64,000 bases of DNA, taken from assembly GCF_003171715.1 (NCBI RefSeq), contig NZ_QGHL01000020.1:245500-309499 (forward strand), given 5' to 3'. Below the pieces are notes generated by a model. It ran no database searches. It worked only from the letters and a program-made list of their open reading frames with translations, and was not told the origin of the DNA. The DNA is from Novosphingobium meiothermophilum. Lineage in GTDB: Bacteria > Pseudomonadota > Alphaproteobacteria > Sphingomonadales > Sphingomonadaceae. Below, in pieces: positions 17,850-27,711 of this stretch (the stretch's first letter is position 1; every line of letters starts with the position of its first letter). The position numbers and the translations under genes are program-made.

Positions 17850-19076
17850 ATGTACCAGCTTCTGTCGGGCCTTTCGATCATCGAGGTCTCCTCGTTCGTG
17901 GCCTCGCCCACGGCGGGTCTCTATTGCGCGCAGATGGGCGCCGAGGTCATCCGCATCGACGACCGGCGCGGCGGGCTGGACTATCGCCGCCAGTTGACCA
18001 CGCGCGAGGGGCGCTCGCTTTCATGGGAGAACCTGAACCGCGCCAAGAAGAGCGTCGCGCTCGACCTGCAATCGGACGAGGGGCGCGAACTGGCGGTGGA
18101 ACTGGCGCGCGGCTGCGGGCAGGTCATCACCAATCTGCCGCCGGACAGTTTCATGGCGCACGCGCGCATGGCCGAGGGACGGCCCGATCTGGTTTCGGTG
18201 CGCATCCTTGGCTGGCATGACGGGCGTCAGGCCATGGACTTCACCGTCAATGCGGCCACCGGCTATCCGCTGATGACGGGACCGGAAGAGTGGGACCCGG
18301 AAAGTGCCCCGCCGGTGAACCAGATCCTGCCCGCGTGGGATTTCATCACCGGGGCCTATTGCGCCTTCGCGCTGCTGGCGGCGCTGCGCCACCGCGATGC
18401 CACCGGCGAAGGCAGCGAAGTGCGCGTGCCGCTGGGCGATGTGGCGATCGGCACGGCCTTCAACGCGGGGGCGGCGCCCGAAATGCTCTATCGCGGGGCC
18501 AACCGCGAACGCATCGGCAATGCCATCTGGGGAGCGTTCGGGCGCGATTTCCGCAGTCGCGACGGCATCCGTTTCATGATCGCCGCGCTGACGGCCAAGC
18601 AGTGGCGCGCAACGGTGGACGCCTTCGGCCTTGCCCCCGACGTGGCCGCGCTGGAGGCGGAACTGGGCGAGGACTTTGCGGCAAGCGACAACGCGCGGTT
18701 TGTCCATCGCCGGCGCCTGTTCACCCTGTTCCAGCGCGCGGCGGAGCGGTTCGACTATGCCGAAATGGCCGCGCGCCTGACGCGGGCGGGGGCAACGTTC
18801 GAGCGTTATCGCACGATGCACGACATGGCGCAGGACCCGGACCTTGTGACCAACAACCCGCTGTTCGGCCCATCACCCGCCAATCCCAGTGGCTTTGCCT
18901 ATCCCGCGCCGCGCAGCTTTGCCAGCATCGCCGGCCAGACGGCGGGCGATCCGCGCCCTGCCCCCTTTCTTGGCGAACACACCGAGGAAGTGCTGACCGA
19001 GCGGCTGGGCCTTTCAGCCGGGCAGATCGCTGCGCTGATCGACCGGGGCGTGGTGGCCACGTCAGACGGCCCATAA
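17850..19076 (+). CDS. CaiB/BaiF (family III) CoA-transferase
   Basis: 408-residue family III CoA-transferase, which moves CoA between carboxylic acids through an aspartyl-CoA anhydride. The N-terminus (LSGLSIIEVSSFVASP, GAEVIRIDD) and the WDFITGAYCAF segment bearing the presumed catalytic Asp fit the family. So does the C-terminal half with LGEHTEEVLTERLGL. Starts 3 bp after the dehydrogenase stop. It probably activates the substrate acid of the operon, replacing an ATP-dependent ligase. Confidence 0.9.
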   Translation: MYQLLSGLSIIEVSSFVASPTAGLYCAQMGAEVIRIDDRRGGLDYRRQLTTREGRSLSWENLNRAKKSVALDLQSDEGRELAVELARGCGQVITNLPPDSFMAHARMAEGRPDLVSVRILGWHDGRQAMDFTVNAATGYPLMTGPEEWDPESAPPVNQILPAWDFITGAYCAFALLAALRHRDATGEGSEVRVPLGDVAIGTAFNAGAAPEMLYRGANRERIGNAIWGAFGRDFRSRDGIRFMIAALTAKQWRATVDAFGLAPDVAALEAELGEDFAASDNARFVHRRRLFTLFQRAAERFDYAEMAARLTRAGATFERYRTMHDMAQDPDLVTNNPLFGPSPANPSGFAYPAPRSFASIAGQTAGDPRPAPFLGEHTEEVLTERLGLSAGQIAALIDRGVVATSDGP

Positions 19077-19090
19077 CACAAGGACAGAGC

Positions 19091-20305
19091 ATGACCCTCA
19101 GAAGAGCCGCCATCGTCGCCCCCTTGCGCACCGCAGTCGGCAAGTTCGGCGGCGCGCTTGCTCCGTTGACCGCGGGCGAACTTGGCGCGGTAATCCTCAA
19201 CGCGCTGATCGAACGCACCGGCATCGATCCGGCACGGGTGGACGATGTGGTCTTTGCACAGGGCTATGGCAGCGGCGAGGCGCCGTGCATCGCGCACTGG
19301 TCGTGGCTGCTGGCGGGCCTGCCCGAAGAGGTGCCCGGCTATCAGCTTGACCGGCGCTGCGGATCGGGACTTCAGGCGATCGTCAATGCGGCCATGATGG
19401 TGCAGACCGGCGTTTCGGACGTGGTGGTGGCAGGCGGCGTGGAATCCATGTCGAACGTGGAGCACTACACCACCGACGTGCGCAAGGGCGTACGCGCCGG
19501 AAGCCTGACCCTGCATGACCGGCTGACGCGCGGGCGCGTGATGAGCCAGCCGATCGAGCGCTATGGCGTGATCTCCGGCATGATCGAGACGGCGGAGAAT
19601 CTGGCGCGCGACTTCGGCATAAGCCGCGAAGCCTGCGACGCCTACGCCGTGCGCAGCCACCAGCGCGCGGCGGCGGCATGGGCCGGCAGCCTGTTTGACG
19701 ATGAACTGGTGCCGGTTCCCGTGCCGCAGAAGAAGGGCGATCCGGTGATGTTCGCTCATGACGAAGGCTATCGGGCCGATGCCACGATGGAAACACTGGG
19801 CAAGCTGCGCCCGATCGAAGGCGGCGTGGTGACGGCAGGCAATGCCAGCCAGCAAAACGATGCGGCTGCCGCCTGCCTTGTGGTGGCCGAGGACAGGCTG
19901 GACGAACTGGGGCTGGAGCCGATCGCATGGTTCCATTCGTGGGCGGCGGCGGGCTGCGATCCATCGCGCATGGGCTTTGGCCCAGTGCCCGCAACCGAGC
20001 GCCTGTTTGCGCGCAACGGGCTTTCGTGGAAGGACATCGACCTGATCGAGCTTAACGAAGCCTTCGCGCCGCAGGTGCTGGCCTGCCTCAAGGGCTGGGG
20101 CTGGTCGGACGACGACAGCCGCCACGAAATGCTCAACGTCAACGGATCGGGCATCAGCCTAGGTCATCCCATCGGCGCGACGGGAGGGCGCATCCTTGCC
20201 AACCTGACGCGCGAACTGAAGCGGCGCGGCGGGCGCTACGGGCTGGAGACGATGTGCATTGGCGGCGGACAGGGCATTGCCGCCGTGTTCGAGGCCGCGC
20301 AATGA
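19091..20305 (+). CDS. Thiolase (acetyl-CoA C-acyltransferase)
   Basis: 404-residue thiolase of the degradative type. The nucleophile is Cys90 (LDRRCGSGLQA), the His motif is NVNGSGISLGHPIGATG and the second catalytic Cys lies in MCIGGGQG. ATG 19091 is preceded by AGGACAG, and the frame upstream belongs to the CoA-transferase in another phase. Its stop overlaps the next start as ATGA. It would cleave the 3-ketoacyl-CoA made by the SDR, releasing acetyl- or propionyl-CoA. Confidence 0.93.
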   Translation: MTLRRAAIVAPLRTAVGKFGGALAPLTAGELGAVILNALIERTGIDPARVDDVVFAQGYGSGEAPCIAHWSWLLAGLPEEVPGYQLDRRCGSGLQAIVNAAMMVQTGVSDVVVAGGVESMSNVEHYTTDVRKGVRAGSLTLHDRLTRGRVMSQPIERYGVISGMIETAENLARDFGISREACDAYAVRSHQRAAAAWAGSLFDDELVPVPVPQKKGDPVMFAHDEGYRADATMETLGKLRPIEGGVVTAGNASQQNDAAAACLVVAEDRLDELGLEPIAWFHSWAAAGCDPSRMGFGPVPATERLFARNGLSWKDIDLIELNEAFAPQVLACLKGWGWSDDDSRHEMLNVNGSGISLGHPIGATGGRILANLTRELKRRGGRYGLETMCIGGGQGIAAVFEAAQ

Positions 20306-21471
20306 TCCTTTCCCCTTACGACAGCGAGGACCACGGCGAAATCCGCGAAGGGGTGCGCAAGCTGTGCGCGCAGTTTCCCGGCGAATACTGGCGCGCGCTT
20401 GACCGGAACCGCGAATATCCCACCGCCTTCGTGAAGGCGCTGACCGAGGCCGGATACCTTTCCGTGCTGATCCCCGAAGAATACGGCGGATCGGGCCTTG
20501 GCCTTGGCGCGGCGGCAGCCATCCTTGAGACGATTCAGGCCGAAGGCGGCAATGGCGGAGCCTGCCACGCGCAGATGTACACGATGGGCACGATCCTGCG
20601 CCACGGATCGGAAGCGCAGAAGCGCTTCTACCTGCCGCAGATTGCAAGCGGCGCGCTGCGCCTGCAAGCCTTTGGCGTGACCGAGCCGACGAGCGGCACC
20701 GATACCACGAGCTTGCGCACCTTCGCCCGGCGCGAGGGCGACGAATACGTGGTGAACGGCCAGAAGATCTGGACCAGCCGCGCCGAACATTCCGACCTCA
20801 TGCTGCTGCTGGCGCGCACCACCCCCAGGGAACAGGCCGCGAAGAAGACCGAGGGGCTTTCGGTGTTCATCGTGGACATGCGCGAGGTGGTTGGCAAGTC
20901 GCTCACCATCCGGCCGATCCGCACGATGATGAACCACGCGACGACCGAGGTGTTCTTCGACAACATGCGCATCCCGGCGGCCAACCTGCTGGGCGAGGAA
21001 GGCAAGGGCTTTCGCTATATCCTGTCGGGCATGAACGCCGAGCGTGTGCTGATTGCGGCCGAATGCGTGGGCGATGCCAAGTGGTTCACGCGCCGGTCGG
21101 TGGACTATGCCAAGGAGCGGCAGGTCTTTGGCCGCGCCATCGGTGCCAATCAGGGCGTGGCCTTTCCCATTGCCAGGGCATACGCGAACATGCGCGCGGC
21201 CGAACTCATGGTGCGCGAGGCCGCCCGGCTTTACGAGGCCGGCCTGCCGATGGGGGCGGAGGCGAACATGGCCAAGATGCTGGCCGCCGATGCTTCATGG
21301 GAAGCGGGCAACGCCTGCGTGCAGACCCACGGCGGCTTCGGCTTTGCCGAGGAATACGACGTGGAGCGCAAGCTGCGCGAAACCCGGCTTTATCAGGTGG
21401 CGCCGATCAGCACGAACCTGATCCTTTCCCACCTTGCCGAACACGTGCTGGGGCTTCCACGCAGTTACTGA
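20302..21471 (+). CDS. Acyl-CoA dehydrogenase, atypical active site
   Basis: 389 residues with the usual three-domain dehydrogenase fold: AFGVTEPTSGTDTTSLRT, KIWTSRAEHSDLM, and HGGFGFAEEYDVERK in the C-terminal helices. The position that normally carries catalytic Glu (YEGT) reads YQVAPIST here, so the base must be elsewhere or the reaction differs. This subgroup is common in actinobacterial and sphingomonad catabolic clusters. It is translationally coupled to the thiolase (4-nt overlap) and ends the operon. Confidence 0.9.
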   Translation: MILSPYDSEDHGEIREGVRKLCAQFPGEYWRALDRNREYPTAFVKALTEAGYLSVLIPEEYGGSGLGLGAAAAILETIQAEGGNGGACHAQMYTMGTILRHGSEAQKRFYLPQIASGALRLQAFGVTEPTSGTDTTSLRTFARREGDEYVVNGQKIWTSRAEHSDLMLLLARTTPREQAAKKTEGLSVFIVDMREVVGKSLTIRPIRTMMNHATTEVFFDNMRIPAANLLGEEGKGFRYILSGMNAERVLIAAECVGDAKWFTRRSVDYAKERQVFGRAIGANQGVAFPIARAYANMRAAELMVREAARLYEAGLPMGAEANMAKMLAADASWEAGNACVQTHGGFGFAEEYDVERKLRETRLYQVAPISTNLILSHLAEHVLGLPRSY

Positions 21472-21502
21472 CCGGGCCCGCAGCGACTGAACCGGGGCGC
21501 GG

Positions 21503-22933
21503 CTACCGCGCGGGTGCATCCTGCCCCGTGGTTTCGACCAGCCCCCCGCCCAGGGCGCGATACAATTCCACCATGTTGGCGGCGCGCGTCAGGCGCGCGG
21601 CGATGAGCGACTGCTGCGCGTTATAGAGCGTGCGCTGCGCATCGAGCGCTTCGAGATAGCTGGCGACGCCCACCTTGAAGCGTTCCTCGCTGAGCGTGCG
21701 GGCCGTGGCGGCATTGGCTTCGAGGCTGGCCTGCGCGCGCAGGCTTTCGTCGATGGTGCCGCGCCGCGCCAGGGCATCGGCCACTTCGCGGAACGCGACC
21801 TGAATGGCGCGTTCGTAGGTGGCGACCGCAGCATCGCGCGCAGCCTTGGCGGCTTTGAGGTTGTTGGCCGTGGCACCACCATCGAACAGGCGCGGGCGCA
21901 GCGCGGTGTTCGCGGTTTTCTGGAAGGCGTTCTGGCTGAAGATGCGCGTCAGGCCGGGACTGGCATAGCCGAACAGCCCGGTGAGCGAGAGCGTGGGGAA
22001 GAACGCGGCGCGCGCCACGCCGATATTGGCATTGGCCGCGCGCAGACTGTGTTCGGCGGCCAGCACATCGGGTCGCCGCAGCAGGACATCGGACGACAGC
22101 CCCACGGGAAGCGCGGCCAGCAACTGATCGCCCGTGCCCAGCGTTGCGGGCAGGAGATCATCGGCAAGCGGGCCGCCCGCGATCAGTTCGAGCGCGTTGC
22201 GCGCCTGTGCCTGACTGGTGGTGAGATCGGCAACGGCGGCTTCGGCCTGATTGAGCAGCGCGGTGGCATTGGCCACATCGAGCCGCGTGCCGATGCCCAT
22301 GGCCTCGCGCCGCTGCACCAGCGCAAGCGTTGCCCGCCGGGTTTCGAGCGTTTCGCGCGCGATGCGCAGGCCATCGGAAATCGCGGCATGGCTGAGCCAC
22401 GCGCTGGCGGTTTCGGCGACAAGCGCGATCTGCGTGGACTTGCGCCCCTCATCAGTGGCGAGCCACGTCTGGAAGGCGGCCTCGCTCTGGTTGCGCAGGC
22501 GTCCCCACAGGTCGATCTCGTAGGCGCTGGACCCGGCCTGCACGAGGAAATTGTCGGTCACGCGGCCCTGCGTGCCCTGCACCGCAGAGAGCACCGCCGC
22601 ACCATTGACGATGGGGAACAGGGCCGCCCGGTTGACCCGGTAGAGCGCGCGGGCACGTTCGACATTGGCAAGCGTGGCGCGCAGGTTGCGATTATCCGCG
22701 AGCGCCTGTTCGATCACCTTCTGAAGGCGCGGATCGGTGAAGAAGTTGCGCCAGCCGATGGCATCGACCGCCTCTCCCTGCTGTGCGGCAAGCGCCGGAT
22801 AGGCCGCGCCCTGCGGCAGGGCGGGGGCTACCGGGGCATCGGGCCGCACATACCTGGGCGCAAGATTGCACGCAGGCAGGGCCAGCACAGGGAGCAAGGC
22901 GGCAAGGATGCGCAGCGGGCGGGCGGGCTTCAT
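21503..22933 (-). CDS. Outer-membrane efflux lipoprotein (OprM/NodT type)
   Basis: 476-residue TolC-like channel. A lipoprotein signal ends at LPAC (Cys22), followed by the family start APRYVRPDAP and two repeats of the efflux domain with long helices (EAAVADLTTSQAQARNALEL). GLSSDVLLRRPDVLAAE and FFPTLSLTGLFGYAS are signature segments. It overlaps the upstream RND gene by 4 nt and completes a tripartite pump with the two genes before it in transcription. Confidence 0.93.
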   Translation of the reverse strand: MKPARPLRILAALLPVLALPACNLAPRYVRPDAPVAPALPQGAAYPALAAQQGEAVDAIGWRNFFTDPRLQKVIEQALADNRNLRATLANVERARALYRVNRAALFPIVNGAAVLSAVQGTQGRVTDNFLVQAGSSAYEIDLWGRLRNQSEAAFQTWLATDEGRKSTQIALVAETASAWLSHAAISDGLRIARETLETRRATLALVQRREAMGIGTRLDVANATALLNQAEAAVADLTTSQAQARNALELIAGGPLADDLLPATLGTGDQLLAALPVGLSSDVLLRRPDVLAAEHSLRAANANIGVARAAFFPTLSLTGLFGYASPGLTRIFSQNAFQKTANTALRPRLFDGGATANNLKAAKAARDAAVATYERAIQVAFREVADALARRGTIDESLRAQASLEANAATARTLSEERFKVGVASYLEALDAQRTLYNAQQSLIAARLTRAANMVELYRALGGGLVETTGQDAPAR

Positions 22934-25900
22934 GGCACCTCTCCCGCGGCAAGCGCAGCTTGCGGTTCCGCCGCTTCGCCGCTTTCGGGCGATGGTCCCT
23001 TGCCGGCAGGCGCACCGTGCCGGGCCAGCCAGCCCTTCACCAGCACGAAGAACACAGGCACGAGGAAGATGGCCAGCACCGTGGCCGAGATCATGCCGCC
23101 CATCACGCCTGTGCCGATGGCGCGCCGCCCGTTGGCCCCTGCCCCGCTGGCCAGCGCCAGCGGCACCACGCCCGCGATGAAGGCCACGCTGGTCATGATG
23201 ATCGGACGCAGGCGCAGGCGTGCGCCTTCAAGCGCCGCGGCCACGGGCGCGGCACCCTTTTCCATGGCGGATTCGGCAAACTCGACGATCAGGATCGCGT
23301 TCTTGGCGGACAGGCCGATGGTGGTGAGCAACGCCACCTGGAAGTAGATGTCGTTATCGAACCCGCGCAAGGTGACAGCCAGAACCGCCCCGATGATGCC
23401 GAGCGGGATCACCAGCAGCACCGCAAAGGGCACCGACCAGCTTTCATAAAGCGCAGCAAGGCACAGGAAGATGAAGAAGATCGAGGCGGCATAGAGCAGA
23501 CCCGACTGGCTGGAGGCAGCGCGTTCCTGATAGGACAGGCCGCTCCACGCCACATTGAAGCCGCCGGGCAGCGCCTTGGCATTGGCTTCCATGATGTTCA
23601 TCGCCTCGCCCGAACTGACGCCGGGTGCGCCGCTGCCGTTGAGCTGCTGCGCGGGAATGCCGTTGAAGCGATCGAGCCGGACCGGGCCTTGCGTCCATTC
23701 GGACGTGGCGAAGGCGGAGAACGGCGCCATCTGGCCGCTGGCGCTGCGCACGAACCACTGATCGAGATCGGAAGGCTTGGCGCGATAGGGCGCATCGCCC
23801 TGCACGAAGACGCGCTTGACCCGGCCGCGATCGACGAAATCGTTCACGTAAAGGCCGCCCCACGCGATAGAGAGCGTGGAATTGGCCGCCGCCGGGGCAA
23901 TCTGGAAGGCGGTAAGCGCCTCGTCGTCGATCCTGACCCTGAGCTGCGGCGTATCCTCAAGCCCGGCCAGCCGGACCTGACCGAGGCGCTCGTCCTCGGT
24001 TGCGGCCTTGACGAGCTGGCGACGGGCGGCGGTGAGCGCCTCGCGCCCGGCGCCGGCGGCGTCCTGAAGCCACATCTCGAACCCGCTGGAATTGCCCAGT
24101 CCCCGGATCGGCGCGGGGTTGAGCACGAAGACCTGCGCATCGTTCCATGTGCGGAAGTGGGCATTGAGCCGCTCGACAATGGCCTGCGCGCTGCGGTCCT
24201 TGCCTTTGCGTTCGGACCAGTGCTTGAGCGGGACGAACCCCTGCCCGGTGTTCTGCGCATTGCCCGACGGCCCGCGCCCCATGTTCACGAAGACCGCCGC
24301 GATATTGTCCTTTTCGGTCTTCTGGATGTAGTCCGAAATACGCAGCGCCACGGCCCATGTCTGTTCGGCGGTGGAGCCGACCGGAAGCTGGAAGCTGATC
24401 GAGATGTTGCCCTGATCCTCGTCCGGCAGGAAGCTGGTGGGCAGGCGCAGGTAGAGCACCACCATGGCCAGCGTGATCGCCCCGAACGCCGCCATCCACG
24501 GCCAAGGGCGGCCGACCACCCGCGCAAGACGCGAGCGATAGCCCTGTTCAAGCCGTTCATAGTTGCGGTTGAAAGCGCGGAAGAAGCGCCCCTGCGGCTT
24601 TTCATGGTGCGCCACGGGCTTGAGCAGCGTTGCGCAGAGCGCGGGCGTGAAGATCAGCGCCACCAGCGCCGAAAGCACCATGGCCGAAACGATGGTGACC
24701 GAAAACTGGCGGTAGATCGCACCGGTCGATCCGCCGAAGAAGGCCATCGGCACGAACACGGCAGTGAGCACGAGAGTGATGCCGATCAGTGCCGAGGTGA
24801 TCTCGCCCATCGATTTGACCGTGGCTTCGAGCGGGCCAAGCCCTTCCTCGTGCATCACGCGCTCGACGTTCTCGACCACGACGATGGCGTCATCGACAAG
24901 CAGGCCGATGGCAAGCACCATGCCGAACATGGTGAGCGTGTTCACCGTGTAGCCGAACAGCGACAGCACGCCGAACGTGCCCAGCAGCACGACCGGCACC
25001 GCGATGGCCGGGATCAGCGTGGCGCGCCAGCTTTGCAGGAACAGGAACATCACGATCACGACCAGCACGATCGCCTCGAACAGGGACTTGACCACTTCCT
25101 CGATCGAGATCTTGACGAATGTGCTGCTGTCGCGCGGGAAGGCGACGTGATAGCCGTAGGGCAGATCCTGCGCGAGTTCGGCGACCTTTTCCTTGACCAG
25201 TTCGGCCGTGAGCATGGCATTGGCCCCGGACGCGAGGCTGATCGACATGCCGGTGGCGGGCATTCCGCTGAGGCGGCTGATCGCGCCGTAGTTCTCCTCG
25301 CCCATCTCGACGCGGGCAACGTCCCTGAGCTTGACGACCGAGCCATCGACGTTGGTCTTGACGACGATGTTGGCGAACTCTTCCGGGGTTTCGAGACGCG
25401 AGCGCGCGGTGACGGTGGCGGTCAGGCGCTGTCCGGGAGGCGCGGGGTTGCCGCCGATCTCGCCCGCGGCGACCTGGGTGTTCTGGGCCTGAAGCGCGGC
25501 GACGATATCGGCGGGCATGAGCTGCACCGCCGCCAGCCGCAGCGGATCGAGCCACACGCGCATGGCGAACGAGCCGCCGAAGACCTGCGTGGCGCCGACA
25601 CCCTCGACCCGCGAGATCGGATCCTGGAAATGGGTGGTAAGGTAATCGGAAATGTCCGAATTGGCGGCGCGGCCCGTCTCGTCATAGATCGAGACGACCA
25701 TGAGCTGATCGGACTGCGCCTTGTTGACGTTGACGCCCTGCTGCTGGACCACGGCGGGCAGCCGGTTGATGGCACGCGAGATCGCGTTCTGGACCTGGAC
25801 CTGCGCGGTATCGGGATCGGTGCCCTTCTCGAAGGTGACGGTGATGTTGGCCGAGCCGTTCGAGGAGGTGGCGCTGAAATAGAGCATCCCGTCCAGACCC

Positions 25901-26112
25901 TTGAGCTGCTGCTCAAGCACCTGCGTGACCGAGTTCTCGACCGTGGCGGCATCGGCCCCGCCGTAAGTGGCGCTGACCGAGATCGTGGGCGGGGCGATAT
26001 CGGGATACTGTTCGACCCCCATGGTGCTGACGGCCAGCAGCCCCGCCGCCATGACCACGATGGCAAGCACCCAGGCGAAGATCGGACGATAGGCAAAGAA
26101 CCGCGAGATCAT
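22930..26112 (-). CDS. RND multidrug efflux transporter (HAE1 family)
   Basis: 1060-residue inner-membrane proton antiporter of the AcrB/MexB type. The start (FFAYRPIFAWVLAIVV) and GVEQYPDIAPPTISVSA are typical. The proton-relay motif with paired Asp is GLLVDDAIVVVENVERVM, and the C-terminal half repeats the twelve-helix plan (GLSAKNAILIVEFAE). Length is normal and no frame break is seen. Middle gene of a three-gene operon; no TetR regulator is adjacent. The substrates cannot be read from sequence. Confidence 0.95.
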   Translation of the reverse strand: MISRFFAYRPIFAWVLAIVVMAAGLLAVSTMGVEQYPDIAPPTISVSATYGGADAATVENSVTQVLEQQLKGLDGMLYFSATSSNGSANITVTFEKGTDPDTAQVQVQNAISRAINRLPAVVQQQGVNVNKAQSDQLMVVSIYDETGRAANSDISDYLTTHFQDPISRVEGVGATQVFGGSFAMRVWLDPLRLAAVQLMPADIVAALQAQNTQVAAGEIGGNPAPPGQRLTATVTARSRLETPEEFANIVVKTNVDGSVVKLRDVARVEMGEENYGAISRLSGMPATGMSISLASGANAMLTAELVKEKVAELAQDLPYGYHVAFPRDSSTFVKISIEEVVKSLFEAIVLVVIVMFLFLQSWRATLIPAIAVPVVLLGTFGVLSLFGYTVNTLTMFGMVLAIGLLVDDAIVVVENVERVMHEEGLGPLEATVKSMGEITSALIGITLVLTAVFVPMAFFGGSTGAIYRQFSVTIVSAMVLSALVALIFTPALCATLLKPVAHHEKPQGRFFRAFNRNYERLEQGYRSRLARVVGRPWPWMAAFGAITLAMVVLYLRLPTSFLPDEDQGNISISFQLPVGSTAEQTWAVALRISDYIQKTEKDNIAAVFVNMGRGPSGNAQNTGQGFVPLKHWSERKGKDRSAQAIVERLNAHFRTWNDAQVFVLNPAPIRGLGNSSGFEMWLQDAAGAGREALTAARRQLVKAATEDERLGQVRLAGLEDTPQLRVRIDDEALTAFQIAPAAANSTLSIAWGGLYVNDFVDRGRVKRVFVQGDAPYRAKPSDLDQWFVRSASGQMAPFSAFATSEWTQGPVRLDRFNGIPAQQLNGSGAPGVSSGEAMNIMEANAKALPGGFNVAWSGLSYQERAASSQSGLLYAASIFFIFLCLAALYESWSVPFAVLLVIPLGIIGAVLAVTLRGFDNDIYFQVALLTTIGLSAKNAILIVEFAESAMEKGAAPVAAALEGARLRLRPIIMTSVAFIAGVVPLALASGAGANGRRAIGTGVMGGMISATVLAIFLVPVFFVLVKGWLARHGAPAGKGPSPESGEAAEPQAALAAGEVP

Positions 26113-26118
26113 GGCGCG

Positions 26119-27330
26119 TCAGGCCCCGGCCGCGCCCGCTTCGGGCTTTTTGCCGGAAGGCTTGGTTCCGGCAGGCACGACCTTGGCCTTGATGCCTTCG
26201 CGCGCGTTGATGAGACCTTCGACGACCACCCGATCGCCCGGCTTCAGACCGTCCGTGACCAGCCAGTTCTGGCCGACCGGCGTATCGGCGGTGATCTGGC
26301 GTTTCTCCAGTTCGTCCTTGGCCGTGGCGACGAGCACGCTGGCGCGGCCGCGCGGATCGCGCGTGACGGCAACCTGCGGCACGAGAATGCCATCGGGGAC
26401 GACGCCCTGCCCGACACGCGCACGCACGAACAGGCCGGGCAGAAGATCGCCCCTGGGATTGGGCACAACCGCGCGCATGGTGATGGTGCCGGTTTCGGGA
26501 TTGACGTCGATATCGGCCGGGTTGAGCCTGCCTTTCAGCGGATATTCGCTGCCATCGGGCAGGATCACCGTGACCGGGGCCGCACCAGCCATGAGTTCGC
26601 CCTTCTCGATGGCGCGGCGCAGGGCGATGAACTCTGCCCCGGACTGGCGGATGTTGACATACATCGGATCGAGCCGCTGCACCTTGGCCATGGGCGTGGC
26701 CTGCGCATTGGTGACGAGCGCGCCTTTGGTGACGAGCGAAATGCCGATGCGCCCGCTGATGGGAGAGGTGACGCGGGTGAATCCGAGATTGACGCTGGCC
26801 GATGCCAGCGCGGCGCGAGCCTGCCCGACCTGCGCGCGCGACTGGTGATAGGTGGCCATGGCATCGGCGGCTTCCTGCCTGCTGACCCCGCCCTGTTCGG
26901 CCAGCGCGGCAAAGCGTTCGGCGCGCAGGCGGTTCGCCTCGACCGTGGCGCGCGCGGATTCGAGCGCGGCCGCGGCCTGATCGCGCGTGGCCGCCAGAAG
27001 GCGGGAATCGATCTGGTAGAGCGGCTGACCCGCCCGCACGAAGGAGCCTTCCTCGAACAGGCGCGCCATGACGATGCCTGCCACCTGCGGGCGCACTTCG
27101 GCGATTTCCGAAGCCTCGGTGCGGCCGGCCAGTTCGGTGGTGAGGGGAACCGGTTCGGCACGGGCGACCATGACGCCGACGACCGGAACGGGTTTGGACT
27201 TTTCCGCCTTGCCCGAACCGCAGCCGCCAAGCGACAGCGCCAGAACGGCGGGAAGCAAGATGGCCGCGCCGGCTTTCGCCAGAAGCGCAATACGCAGATC
27301 AGGTCCGGTGGACGGGATCGTGAATGGCAA
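26119..27330 (-). CDS. RND periplasmic adaptor (AcrA type), lipoprotein
   Basis: 403-residue membrane-fusion protein with lipoprotein signal ending LGGC. The lipoyl half motif (EVRPQVAGIVMARLFEEGS), a helical hairpin (residues 100-160), the second lipoyl half (FTRVTSPISGRIGIS) and beta-barrel follow. No ATG is available. I prefer the TTG at 27330, preceded by GAGTGAGA and giving a compact signal peptide; GTG 27342 and TTG 27378 are alternatives. The 6-bp gap to the RND gene indicates an operon. Confidence 0.9.
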   Translation of the reverse strand: MPFTIPSTGPDLRIALLAKAGAAILLPAVLALSLGGCGSGKAEKSKPVPVVGVMVARAEPVPLTTELAGRTEASEIAEVRPQVAGIVMARLFEEGSFVRAGQPLYQIDSRLLAATRDQAAAALESARATVEANRLRAERFAALAEQGGVSRQEAADAMATYHQSRAQVGQARAALASASVNLGFTRVTSPISGRIGISLVTKGALVTNAQATPMAKVQRLDPMYVNIRQSGAEFIALRRAIEKGELMAGAAPVTVILPDGSEYPLKGRLNPADIDVNPETGTITMRAVVPNPRGDLLPGLFVRARVGQGVVPDGILVPQVAVTRDPRGRASVLVATAKDELEKRQITADTPVGQNWLVTDGLKPGDRVVVEGLINAREGIKAKVVPAGTKPSGKKPEAGAAGA

Positions 27331-27711
27331 GGAAAATCTCACTCCAGAAACCGCGTTTGACCGGTGCAGCGACGGCAATGCCCAGCGCGATTCGCCCCGT
27401 GCGGCGGGGGATTCAGCACAGAACGCCCCGTCCCTTGCGGAACCGGTTGCGCCGCGTGTCTAGCAGATTGCTGCACTTGCGCACGTTCCTTGATGGCCAT
27501 GCGCGACAATTGCGACAGAAAGTTACAATTGCACCGAAGCAACGATGCAGCAGGCCCGATTCGCGCTGATTCGCGGCGTGGCACCCCCAAAATCGAGGCA
27601 AAATCGCTCATCATCGCCGAATAACAGTGGAAAGAAGGCCGAAAGGCATGGCTTTGGCGGCCAGCGTTGCGTTAGCCGTGCCTTCCCTTTCCAGCAGAGG
27701 ACTGCATAGCA
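27331..27711. other. Intergenic region between efflux operon and HU gene
   Basis: 381 bp between two divergent transcripts, without a convincing gene. It is more AT-rich around 27500-27540, where ACAATTGC occurs twice (27506-27513 and 27525-27532) 19 bp apart; each copy includes the palindrome CAATTG. The pair could serve as an operator for the efflux operon. The ribosome site of the HU gene is GAGGA about 12 nt before its ATG. Confidence 0.45.

Noticed and set aside
22783..27360. A 1525-codon open frame on the plus strand
   Set aside because: It is antisense to the RND efflux operon, has a His/Arg/Asp-rich composition with no domain, and arises from the GC-rich codon bias of the real genes.
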